8,538 nt of DNA from Arcobacter sp. UBA7394 (GTDB taxonomy: Bacteria > Campylobacterota > Campylobacteria > Campylobacterales > Arcobacteraceae): assembly GCA_002470185.1 (NCBI GenBank), contig DKNG01000167.1, positions 1 to 8,538 on the forward strand, in the 5' to 3' direction. Below are positions 1 to 7,057 of the stretch, in pieces. The first letter of the stretch is position 1; each line of letters starts with the position of its first letter. The notes under the pieces were generated by a model. It was not told where the DNA came from. It did not search any database and saw nothing but the letters and a program-made list of their open reading frames with translations. The position numbers and the translations under genes are program-made.

Positions 1-852
1 GGTGGAGCAGGTTTTATTGGTAAACATGTTCTAAACTCAGTAGATTCGGGTATATCATTTGATTTACATAAAATTAATAATACAGATATAATTGGTAATC
101 TTAATAATGAACAAGATATAGATCTTGCAACTAAAGATAAAGATTGCGTATTACATCTAGCTGCGATTTCTAGAGTTAGTGATTGTCAAGAAAATCCTCA
201 AAAATGTATTAATGTTAATATATTAGGAACAGTAAATGTATTAGAGGCTTCTGTAAAAAATGGAGTTAAACTTTTTGGTTTAATCTCAACAGGAGAAGTT
301 ACGTGGATTCAGAATAATGATGAAATTAAATCTTTTAAACCAATAGATAATATTTATGGTGTGAGTAAATTAACAGATGAGCTTATCTTAGATATTTATT
401 GTAAAGAACATGATTTACAGGGAATCATCTTTAGAATCTCAAGTGTTGTATTTGGTGGGACAGATGACAATCAAAAAAAAGTATTACCTATCTTTATTAA
501 CAAAGCTTTAAAAGGTGAAGATATTACAGTAAATAATATCAATTCTAAATGGGACTTTATCCATGTAAGTGACGTTGCAAAGAAGATAAATGATACTATT
601 CAAAACCCCACATTAGATACTAAGAAAGGTCTAAAAGAAGTTGAAATCACATCTGGAGTTGTTTTAAACTTATTAGATTTAGCAAAAATAATTCACTTTC
701 TTGTAAAATCAACTTCTAAGATAAAATATATAGATACTGAAATTAATAATATTAGTAAAGATATGTTTAATAAAATAGTAGACAACAATAAAGTGAATAC
801 AAACTTTATTAAAAATTTAGAGTCTACTATTGCTGAATATAAAAGGAAATAG
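1..852 (+). CDS. NAD(P)-dependent sugar epimerase/dehydratase (extended SDR family), 5'-truncated by the window edge
   Basis: Frame 1 is open from base 1 to the TAG at 850-852, giving 283 residues; only a handful of N-terminal residues should be missing. The first visible residues are GGAGFIG, the GxxGxxG dinucleotide-binding loop that normally lies near residue 7-13 of extended SDRs. LHLAAIS follows at 51-57, then STGE at 96-99 (catalytic Ser/Thr region) and Y119-x3-K123 (catalytic Tyr/Lys). Family members use NAD(P) to oxidise, epimerise, dehydrate or reduce nucleotide-sugars in the cytoplasm. A GTG at 361 is an internal valine codon just before this lysine and is not the start. The C-terminal substrate-binding half is divergent and somewhat short, so the exact reaction cannot be named. 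It lies 2 nt upstream of radical SAM gene 1, whose ribosome binding site sits inside its last codons, so the two are very likely in one operon. Confidence 0.88.
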   Translation, partial: GGAGFIGKHVLNSVDSGISFDLHKINNTDIIGNLNNEQDIDLATKDKDCVLHLAAISRVSDCQENPQKCINVNILGTVNVLEASVKNGVKLFGLISTGEVTWIQNNDEIKSFKPIDNIYGVSKLTDELILDIYCKEHDLQGIIFRISSVVFGGTDDNQKKVLPIFINKALKGEDITVNNINSKWDFIHVSDVAKKINDTIQNPTLDTKKGLKEVEITSGVVLNLLDLAKIIHFLVKSTSKIKYIDTEINNISKDMFNKIVDNNKVNTNFIKNLESTIAEYKRK

Positions 853-854
853 AT

Positions 855-1949
855 ATGTCAGATAAATTTTCTATAGATTCACATAAAATGAATTTTCATC
901 CAATACGAGTTGCAAAATGGTTAGAAGCAAAAGATGATTGGGAAAAACAAAAAAGTATATATCCAATTTATGTAGAAATATCTCCTTATGGAGGATGCAA
1001 TCATAGATGTACATTTTGTGGACTTGATTATATGGGCTATGAGAAGAAGTCTATTGAATTTGACACTTTAAAGAATACCTTAACAAATATGGCTCAAAAT
1101 GGCGTAAAAAGTGTTATGTTTGCAGGAGAAGGAGAACCTTTACTGTTTAAAAACCTTGATTTAATAGTAGAGCATTGTTCTAATATTGGTATAGATACAT
1201 CTTTAACAACAAATTTTGTTCCTTTAAATAAAAAAAGTATCCAAAAATGTATTGAAAGTTGCTCATGGATAAAAGTAAGTTTAAATGCAGGAACTGCAAA
1301 AACATATTCTGAAGTACATAGAACTAAGGAAAAAGATTTCCAAAAAGTAATGGATAACTTACAATATGCGGTAGAGTATAGAAAACAAAATAACTTAAAT
1401 TGTACAATTGGTGCACAAATGCTTTTATTACCAGAAAATAAAGATGAAGCAACAATCCTAGCAGAAAAGTGTAAAGAAATAGGGATTGATTATTTAGTAA
1501 TTAAACCTTATTCTCAACATCTTTATAGTGAAACAACAAAATATGAAAGTATTGATTATTCAAAAATGTTACATATAAAAGATGATTTGGATCTAATCTC
1601 TGATGAAAAATTTAATGTTGTATTTAGAATAAATACAATGAAAAAATATATAGAAAAAAAACAACCATATGATAAATGTTATTCTACTCCTTTCTTCTGG
1701 GGATATATAGCAACAAATGGTGAGGTTTTTGGATGTAGTGCACACCTTAGTGATAAAAGTTTTTGTTATGGAAATATAAATGACAATAGTTTTAAAGAAA
1801 TTTGGGAAAGTCAAAAAAGAAAAGAATCATTGAAATTTGTTCAAACAGAACTTGATATAAAAGATTGTAGAGTAAACTGTAGAATGGATGATGTAAATAG
1901 ATATTTATGGAGATTAAAAAATCCAAATGAACATGATAATTTTATTTAA
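855..1949 (+). CDS. radical SAM protein 1 with Twitch/SPASM-type C-terminal domain
   Basis: The protein has 364 residues. The radical SAM CxxxCxxC motif is C48-C52-C55, which should bind the 4Fe-4S cluster that cleaves S-adenosylmethionine. GEGEP at 91-95 corresponds to the GGEP-type SAM-binding motif. The C-terminal part has C275, G289 and C294 (CX13GX4C) followed by C338-x3-C342, matching the pattern of a Twitch-type auxiliary Fe-S domain; C304 is an extra cysteine. Characterised Twitch enzymes include BtrN and AprD4, which act on aminocyclitol or aminoglycoside substrates, so a carbohydrate substrate is plausible here; that is inference. No B12-binding domain is visible. The start is well supported: AAAAGGA at 841-847 lies 7 nt upstream of the ATG. 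It is clearly paralogous to the protein at 4480-5598, sharing YSE, NLN-x-TIG-x-QM, DYLV-x-K and a C-terminal NFI. The reaction and substrate are unknown. Confidence 0.9.
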   Translation: MSDKFSIDSHKMNFHPIRVAKWLEAKDDWEKQKSIYPIYVEISPYGGCNHRCTFCGLDYMGYEKKSIEFDTLKNTLTNMAQNGVKSVMFAGEGEPLLFKNLDLIVEHCSNIGIDTSLTTNFVPLNKKSIQKCIESCSWIKVSLNAGTAKTYSEVHRTKEKDFQKVMDNLQYAVEYRKQNNLNCTIGAQMLLLPENKDEATILAEKCKEIGIDYLVIKPYSQHLYSETTKYESIDYSKMLHIKDDLDLISDEKFNVVFRINTMKKYIEKKQPYDKCYSTPFFWGYIATNGEVFGCSAHLSDKSFCYGNINDNSFKEIWESQKRKESLKFVQTELDIKDCRVNCRMDDVNRYLWRLKNPNEHDNFI

Positions 1950-1961
1950 AGGTAGATATAT

Positions 1962-2948
1962 ATGAAAGCAATTGTAACAGGAGGAGCTGGTTTTATTGGC
2001 TCACACATGGTTGACTTATTAGTAAAAGAAAATATTAAAGTAATTGTAATTGATAACCTTGAAAATGGAAGATTAGAAAACCTTGAGCAACACAAAGGGA
2101 AAATTAAATTTGTAAAAGCTGATATTTCAGATTATTCTTTTGATTTTAATAAATATTTTGAAGATGCTCATTATGTATTTCATTTTGCTGCTTTAGCTGA
2201 TATTGTACCATCAATAAACAATCCACTTAAGTATCATAAAGCTAATGTTGATGGAACAATTAATATTTTACAAGCTGCAAAAAGTTCTAAAAATTTAAAG
2301 AAATTTGTTTATGCTGCATCTAGTTCTTGTTATGGGATTCCAAAACATTACCCCACTTCAGAAGATACAGAAATAGCACCAGAATATCCTTATGCTCATA
2401 CTAAAAGAGTTGGAGAAGAATATGTAATGCATTGGGGGCAAATATACAATATGCCTGTAGTATCAATGAGATTCTTTAATGTATATGGACCAAGACATAG
2501 AACAAGTGGTACATATGGAGCAGTATTTGGAGTCTTTTTAGCACAACTTTTAAATAAAAAACCATTAACAATAGTAGGAGATGGAGAACAAACTAGAGAT
2601 TTCACTTTTGTCACAGACGTTGTTGATGCTTGTTTAACAGCAGCAAAATCAGATATCAAAAATGAAATCATGAATGTAGGGAGTGATAATACTTACAGTG
2701 TAAATTACCTAGTAGATCTTTTAGGTGGAGAAAAAGTATTCATACCTAAACGACCAGGAGAACCTGATTCTACATATGCAGATATTACAAAAATTAAAGA
2801 ACTTTTAGGTTGGAGCCCAAAAGTTTCTTTTGAAGAAGGGGTAAAGGTTATGCTTGAAAATATTGAGCAATGGAAAGATTCTCCAATCTGGGATGAGAAT
2901 TCAATAGAAGAAGCAACAAAAGATTGGTTCGAGTATTTAGGTAAATAG
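1962..2948 (+). CDS. NAD-dependent nucleotide-sugar epimerase/dehydratase (UDP-glucose 4-epimerase-like SDR)
   Basis: The protein has 328 residues, a normal full length for extended SDR sugar enzymes. Motifs in order are: GGAGFIG at 7-13 (Rossmann glycine loop); the acidic D31 in VIDNL at the end of the second strand, which favours NAD over NADP; HFAAL at 74-78; a serine cluster at 120-122; and Y144-x3-K148 (catalytic). RFFNVYGPRH at 170-179 and RPGEPDSTYAD at 264-274 are typical of the 4-epimerase/4,6-dehydratase clade. It most resembles GalE or UDP-HexNAc C4-epimerase-like proteins, but the substrate cannot be assigned. AAAGG at 1948-1952 with a 9-nt spacer supports the ATG. It sits 12 nt after radical SAM 1 and ends 1 nt before the transketolase subunit, so it probably acts on the same sugar. 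The 5'-truncated SDR upstream is a second, more divergent member, suggesting two separate redox or epimerisation steps. Confidence 0.92.
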   Translation: MKAIVTGGAGFIGSHMVDLLVKENIKVIVIDNLENGRLENLEQHKGKIKFVKADISDYSFDFNKYFEDAHYVFHFAALADIVPSINNPLKYHKANVDGTINILQAAKSSKNLKKFVYAASSSCYGIPKHYPTSEDTEIAPEYPYAHTKRVGEEYVMHWGQIYNMPVVSMRFFNVYGPRHRTSGTYGAVFGVFLAQLLNKKPLTIVGDGEQTRDFTFVTDVVDACLTAAKSDIKNEIMNVGSDNTYSVNYLVDLLGGEKVFIPKRPGEPDSTYADITKIKELLGWSPKVSFEEGVKVMLENIEQWKDSPIWDENSIEEATKDWFEYLGK

Positions 2949-2949
2949 T

Positions 2950-3741
2950 ATGCTAGATATTGAAAATATTAGATATAAAACCATAAAATTATCATGTGAA
3001 TCAAAAGCGGGTCATTTAGCTCCATCTTTATCATGCCTTGAAATTCTAACAATATTATTTAATGATTATTTAAACTATAATCAAAATGATGCAAAAGATG
3101 AAACTAGAGATAGATTAATATTTAGTAAAGGTCATGGGGCATACTCTTACTATGTAATCTTGAATGAATTAGGATTTTTACCAAACAATGAATTAGAAAA
3201 CTTTTATAAAGGTTCTTCAATAAAAGGTTGCCTGACACAAAACCTTGATTATATGATAGAAGCTTCTACTGGTTCTTTAGGACATGGATTACCAATTGCA
3301 GTAGGAATGGCACAAGCATTTAAAATGCAAAATATGGAAAATAAAGTTATTTGTATTGTAGGTGATGGGGAAATGCAAGAAGGGAGTAATTTTGAAGCTC
3401 TAAATATTGCTTCAAAATATAAGCTTGACAATTTACTAGTAATAATAGATGCAAATAATCTTCAAGCAATGAGCCAAGTAAGTGATGTGGGATTAAGTAA
3501 TCCACAATTAAGTAGTATCCTTAATGCTTACCCTTGTTCATTTTCTGAAATAGATGGACATAATGTGGACAAACTTAAAGAGTCTTACAATAACTTCTTT
3601 AATAATAAGAACTATGATTTTTCTATTTTATTCTGTAATACAATAAAAGGTAAAGGGATAAGCTTTATGGAGAATTCTATAAAACATCACTATAGATGTC
3701 CAACAGAAGATGGTTTTGTTTTAAAGGAAAATAATGAGTAA
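2950..3741 (+). CDS. transketolase, N-terminal (ThDP diphosphate-binding) subunit
   Basis: This 263-residue protein is the first half of a split transketolase. It uses thiamine diphosphate and Mg2+ to transfer a two-carbon ketol group between sugars in the cytoplasm. Visible residues match the family: AGH at 20-22 and KGHG at 60-63 (His residues lining the active site), GSLGHG at 108-113, the ThDP/metal motif beginning GDGE at 138-141 and ending at the asparagines 169-170, DANNLQ at 167-172, and TIKGKG at 231-236 followed by H246-H247. The active-site set looks intact. It starts 1 nt after the SDR stop and overlaps the second subunit by 8 nt, as expected for two subunits made together. Placement in a nucleotide-sugar operon suggests a dedicated biosynthetic role, such as making a ketose or a branched or higher-carbon sugar, rather than the pentose phosphate pathway. 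The role is inferred; the family call is firm. Confidence 0.93.
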   Translation: MLDIENIRYKTIKLSCESKAGHLAPSLSCLEILTILFNDYLNYNQNDAKDETRDRLIFSKGHGAYSYYVILNELGFLPNNELENFYKGSSIKGCLTQNLDYMIEASTGSLGHGLPIAVGMAQAFKMQNMENKVICIVGDGEMQEGSNFEALNIASKYKLDNLLVIIDANNLQAMSQVSDVGLSNPQLSSILNAYPCSFSEIDGHNVDKLKESYNNFFNNKNYDFSILFCNTIKGKGISFMENSIKHHYRCPTEDGFVLKENNE

Positions 3742-4225
3742 TGAATTAATTTCAAAACAAGAAGTAATGAAAGAAGTATACAAATACTTCAAAAAAGATG
3801 AAAAGATGACATTACTTGCGGGAGATATGGGATTTGCCGTTCTTGATGATTACTTTGATAACCACGAAGATAGATCCTTTAATATTGGAATTTGTGAACA
3901 AGCTACAATTAGTATGAGTGCAGGTATGTTTCTTGCCGGACTAAAACCAATTGTTTATTCACAAGTTCCATTCTTAGTTATGAGAGCATATGAACAAATT
4001 AGATATGATTTAAATGAGCATGCTATGGATGTTAAATTAATAGGTGTGGGAGCAAATAATTACTTTGAAACCTTAGGTAGAAGTCATTGTATGGATAATG
4101 ATGATATAAAAATGATGGAACTTTTTAAAAATTTTTTGATATTATCACCTACAGAAGATAGTTTAGAAAAGAATATAGAAGAAATGTTTAAATACAAAGG
4201 ACCAGTTTATGTTAGATGTAGATGA
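3734..4225 (+). CDS. transketolase, pyrimidine-binding subunit lacking the usual C-terminal domain
   Basis: The protein has 163 residues and supplies the pyrimidine-binding domain of the split transketolase. GICEQ at 52-56 contains E55, the expected catalytic glutamate that activates the ThDP aminopyrimidine. Other family features are GDMG at 30-33, RAYEQIR at 84-90 and GRSHCMDNDD at 115-124, equivalent to the conserved G-x-x-H segment. The chain ends at GPVYVRCR, the point where typical C-terminal transketolase subunits (about 300 residues) run on into a third domain; that domain is absent. This does not look like a simple frameshift: the same frame has another stop two codons after the TGA, and the overlapping frame encodes a protein that does not look like a transketolase C-domain. 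The ATG is preceded by AAAGGA at 3723-3728 inside the previous gene. An active heterodimer or heterotetramer with the N-terminal subunit is expected. Confidence 0.9.
   Translation: MSNELISKQEVMKEVYKYFKKDEKMTLLAGDMGFAVLDDYFDNHEDRSFNIGICEQATISMSAGMFLAGLKPIVYSQVPFLVMRAYEQIRYDLNEHAMDVKLIGVGANNYFETLGRSHCMDNDDIKMMELFKNFLILSPTEDSLEKNIEEMFKYKGPVYVRCR
4196..4201 (+). promoter_or_regulatory. ribosome binding site deciding the start of the 97-aa gene
   Basis: AAAGGA lies 7 nt before the ATG at 4209, inside the last codons of the transketolase subunit. Its strength and spacing support a real start that overlaps the upstream gene by 17 nt, rather than a chance reading frame. Confidence 0.6.
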
Positions 4226-4502
4226 ATATGAAAGATACGAAGCACCTAGTTTAATTAAATGGAAAAAACTATCACTTGAACAGCAATTAAAAACAGTTCA
4301 AGAATTAAGTGAAAAATATAAAGATAAACTTGATGTAATTAAAGTAAAAAATCAATCTATTGAAGTAAGTCTTATTATGGAAAAAAATGAAGTTTATGAC
4401 TATTTAGTAGAATATGAAGCATATATTAGAAAAGCGCTGGGTGAATTCCCAGTAATAATACTTTTAAAAGATAGAGCAGATGAAAACAAAAAAAGAAAAT
4501 AA
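4209..4502 (+). CDS. 97-aa protein of unknown function between transketolase and radical SAM 2
   Basis: I do not recognise this family. The protein is highly charged, with no signal peptide, membrane segment or cysteine pair. By eye the order of secondary structure is helix (about 21-39), strand (41-47), strand (51-57), helix (61-77) and strand (81-87), followed by a charged tail DRADENKKRK. It overlaps the transketolase subunit by 17 nt and the second radical SAM gene by 23 nt, so translation of all three is probably coupled. A strong ribosome binding site supports the start. It occupies the place where a transketolase C-terminal domain would be encoded, yet shows none of that domain's motifs. 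Possible roles are a structural partner of the shortened transketolase, or an accessory or substrate-delivery protein for radical SAM 2; both are guesses. It is a real gene on the basis of coding character, start signal and packing. Confidence 0.75.
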   Translation: MLDVDEYERYEAPSLIKWKKLSLEQQLKTVQELSEKYKDKLDVIKVKNQSIEVSLIMEKNEVYDYLVEYEAYIRKALGEFPVIILLKDRADENKKRK

Positions 4503-5598
4503 ATTTATACTAGATGCAACAAAAATATATTGGCATCAAGACCGAATTAAACAATGGGAAAAAGGTGAAAGAATTGCACCTATAACAATTGATATGGCTT
4601 TAACAAGAGCCTGTAACTATGGTTGTCATTTTTGCTATGCGCGACTTCAAGAAAATGATCGATTTGATATAAAGAAAGAACATATTGACGCATTTTTAGA
4701 AGATTGTGCAGAAATGGGCGTAAAAGCAATCTCATTAGTAAGTGATGGGGAGAGTACTTTATCTCCTATTTATGAGCATACTATTATTAGAGGTTCACAA
4801 CTTGGTATATCAATGGCAGCCGCTACTCATGGTTATAATACAAGATATGAAGCTCTAGAGAGAATACTTCCTCATCTAACTTATCTAAGAGTTAATATTT
4901 CAGCAGGTGAACCAAAAAGGTATTCAGAAATCATGGGAGTTAAGGAAAGTAATTTCCATCAAGTTATACAAAATATAAAAGATATGGTTGAGATAAAAAA
5001 GAAGCATAATTTAAATGTAACAATAGGGATGCAAATGGTACTAATGCCTGAAGATGCAGACCAAGTTATACCTCTTGCAAAACTAGGGAAAGAGATTCGT
5101 CCAGATTATCTAGTTGTAAAACATACAAGTGATAGCGAAGACGGGAAACTTGGAGTTGATTATTCAAAATATGCTGAATTAACACATATTTTAGAAGAAG
5201 CTGAATCATATAGTGATGATGAATATCAAGTTACTGTAAAGTGGTCTAAAATTAATGCAGAGGGAAAAAGAAGTTATCAAAGATGTTATGGTCCTCCTTT
5301 TCAAATTCAGATCTCTGGTTCAGGATTAATTGCCCCTTGTGGTATGCTTTTTAATGAAAGATATAGTAGATTTCATATGGGAAACATAGCAACACAAAGA
5401 TTTAAAGATATTGTTAAAAGTGATAAATACTGGGAAATAATGAATCACTTATCTTCACCAAATTTTGACGCACAAACAATGTGTGGTTCCTTATGCTTAC
5501 AACACAAAGTAAATGAGTTTTTAGATGGTTATAAAAAAGGCGATATTCAACTAAAGAAAGCAACAGGAACACCTCCTAATCATATAAATTTTATATAA
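4480..5598 (+). CDS. radical SAM protein 2 with Twitch/SPASM-type C-terminal domain
   Basis: The protein has 372 residues. The radical SAM motif CxxxCxxC is C45-C49-C52. The C-terminal part has C269, G282 and C287 (CX12GX4C) and C335-x3-C339, the same Twitch-like arrangement as radical SAM 1, so one auxiliary Fe-S cluster is likely. Where the paralogue has GEGEP, this protein has SDGES at 88-92, an altered SAM-binding region. Shared stretches with the paralogue include YSE at 148-150, NLN-x-TIG-x-QM at 177-186, DYLVVK at 209-214 and a C-terminal tail ending HINFI. The two are probably ancient duplicates doing different steps on related sugars; the reaction is unknown. The gene starts within the last codons of the 97-aa gene (23-nt overlap). 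No strong ribosome binding site is visible, so it may depend on translational coupling. No other plausible in-frame start exists before the conserved region. Confidence 0.9.
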   Translation: MKTKKENKFILDATKIYWHQDRIKQWEKGERIAPITIDMALTRACNYGCHFCYARLQENDRFDIKKEHIDAFLEDCAEMGVKAISLVSDGESTLSPIYEHTIIRGSQLGISMAAATHGYNTRYEALERILPHLTYLRVNISAGEPKRYSEIMGVKESNFHQVIQNIKDMVEIKKKHNLNVTIGMQMVLMPEDADQVIPLAKLGKEIRPDYLVVKHTSDSEDGKLGVDYSKYAELTHILEEAESYSDDEYQVTVKWSKINAEGKRSYQRCYGPPFQIQISGSGLIAPCGMLFNERYSRFHMGNIATQRFKDIVKSDKYWEIMNHLSSPNFDAQTMCGSLCLQHKVNEFLDGYKKGDIQLKKATGTPPNHINFI

Positions 5599-5607
5599 AG
5601 ATAAAAC

Positions 5608-7032
5608 ATGAAAAGTAAAAAAGCATTTGTATATGGAAATTTTAATATATTGCATCCAGGCCATTTAAGGCTTTTAAAGTTTGCAAAAGAGAGTTGTGAC
5701 TACTTAATTGTTGGAGTTAATAGCGATAAAAATGATAAAAATACAAAATTACTAAATGAACAAATTAGATTGGAATCTATAAATGCAACTAGTTATGTAA
5801 ACAAATCTTTTTTACTTGAAGAAGATGTTTTAGAATATATAAAAAGAGAAAAACCTGATATTGTAGTAAAAGGTAAAGAACATGAAAAAACATCAAACCC
5901 TGAAGAAGATATTTTAAAATCATATGGAGGAAAACTTCTATTTAGCTCAGGAGAAATAGGGTTTTCTTCTTTAGACTTACTTCAAAAAGATTTTGAAATA
6001 AATCATTCTTATATAACTCATGCTAATACCTATATTAATAGACATCAACTCAATTCAAACAAATTAAAAAAGTATCTAAATGACTTCTCAAAACTAAATG
6101 TTTTAGTAATAGGAGATACAATTATAGATGAATATGTAACCTGCGATCCAATTGGCATGAGCCAAGAAGATCCGACAATTGTTGTTAGTCCCCTCTCAAA
6201 TACAAAGTTTATCGGTGGTGCAGCAATAGTTGCATCTCATGCTAAAACTCTAGGAGCAAATGTATCATATATTTCAGTAACCGGAGATGATGAAAACTTT
6301 AAATTTACAAAAAAATATCTAAAAAAATTAAATATTAATTCCAAACTGCTTAGAGATAATACAAGACCAACAACTTTAAAACAAAGATTCAGGGCTCACA
6401 ACAAAACATTGTTAAGAGTTAATCATTTAAAACAACACTATATAAATAAAGAACTAGAAAACAACATCATAAATAAGATATCTGAATTATCTAATTTAGA
6501 TTTAATTATATTTTCTGATTTTTCATATGGTGTGTTGACAAATAAAATTATAAAAAAAGTATCTAATTTTGCTAAAAAAAATAATATTTCAATGGTTGCA
6601 GATTCTCAAAGTTCATCTCAAGTAGGTGATATTTCAAAATTCAAAAATATGAACATTGTAACTCCAACAGAAAGAGAAATTAGATTATCATTAAATGACT
6701 TTGAATCAGGTCTTGTGATATTATCTGAAAAGTTACACAAAAAGTCTAAAGCAAAATATGTATTTACTACCTTAGGAAGTGAAGGTGTTATGATATTTAA
6801 TTCAAATAAAAATGAATTATTGACAGATAATATACCTGCATTGAATAATAATGCAAAAGACGTAAGTGGGGCAGGAGATTCTTTACTTACTTGTGCGGCA
6901 ATGGCAAATGTAATAGGTGCTGATATATGGGAAAGCACGTATTTAGGCTCACTTGCAGCAGCAATACAAGTAAGTAGAATTGGGAATATTCCAATAAAAA
7001 AAGAAGAGCTTTTAAAAGAACTTAACTTTTAG
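5608..7032 (+). CDS. bifunctional nucleotidyltransferase / PfkB-family sugar kinase, HldE-like with reversed domain order
   Basis: The protein has 474 residues in two domains. Residues 1-127 form a cytidylyltransferase-like domain: GNFNILHPGH at 10-19 carries the HxGH nucleotide-binding motif (H16, H19), VGVNSDK lies at 35-41, VVKGKE at 86-91 and FSSLDLL at 119-125. After a linker, residues 163-474 form a PfkB/ribokinase-type kinase: VIGDTIIDEY at 167-176, GGAA at 203-206, KQRFRAHNKTLLR at 258-270, and DVSGAGD at 418-424 with the anion hole and probable catalytic base D424. The closest well-known relative is HldE, which phosphorylates heptose-7-phosphate at C1 and adds a nucleotide (ADP in LPS core synthesis). 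HldE has the kinase first; here the nucleotidyltransferase comes first. The substrate may be a heptose-like or other sugar phosphate, which is inferred. The gene lies 9 nt after radical SAM 2. The GxFD position reads N12-F-N, a mild departure from the usual Asp. Confidence 0.88.
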   Translation: MKSKKAFVYGNFNILHPGHLRLLKFAKESCDYLIVGVNSDKNDKNTKLLNEQIRLESINATSYVNKSFLLEEDVLEYIKREKPDIVVKGKEHEKTSNPEEDILKSYGGKLLFSSGEIGFSSLDLLQKDFEINHSYITHANTYINRHQLNSNKLKKYLNDFSKLNVLVIGDTIIDEYVTCDPIGMSQEDPTIVVSPLSNTKFIGGAAIVASHAKTLGANVSYISVTGDDENFKFTKKYLKKLNINSKLLRDNTRPTTLKQRFRAHNKTLLRVNHLKQHYINKELENNIINKISELSNLDLIIFSDFSYGVLTNKIIKKVSNFAKKNNISMVADSQSSSQVGDISKFKNMNIVTPTEREIRLSLNDFESGLVILSEKLHKKSKAKYVFTTLGSEGVMIFNSNKNELLTDNIPALNNNAKDVSGAGDSLLTCAAMANVIGADIWESTYLGSLAAAIQVSRIGNIPIKKEELLKELNF

Positions 7033-7057
7033 CAAAATAAAAAGGATAATATTTACA

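Noticed and set aside
361..852. A 163-codon gene beginning at the GTG at 361
   Set aside because: The same frame is open back to base 1 and encodes the Rossmann glycine motif and catalytic serine/tyrosine; the GTG is the valine inside the YxxxK motif.
1593..1814. Minus-strand reading frame of 73 codons inside radical SAM 1
   Set aside because: It lies fully inside a well-supported gene on the other strand and has biased, low-complexity composition with no family features.
2396..2671. Minus-strand reading frame of 91 codons inside the second SDR
   Set aside because: Shadow of the conserved SDR coding sequence; no recognisable protein.
4202..4240. Frameshift joining the transketolase subunit to the 97-aa frame
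   Set aside because: The downstream frame shows no transketolase C-domain motifs, has its own ATG and strong ribosome binding site, and the transketolase frame meets a second stop two codons later; independent overlapping genes fit better.
6618..6938. Minus-strand reading frame of 106 codons opposite the PfkB domain
   Set aside because: Opposite a clearly conserved kinase domain; no start signal or domain of its own.
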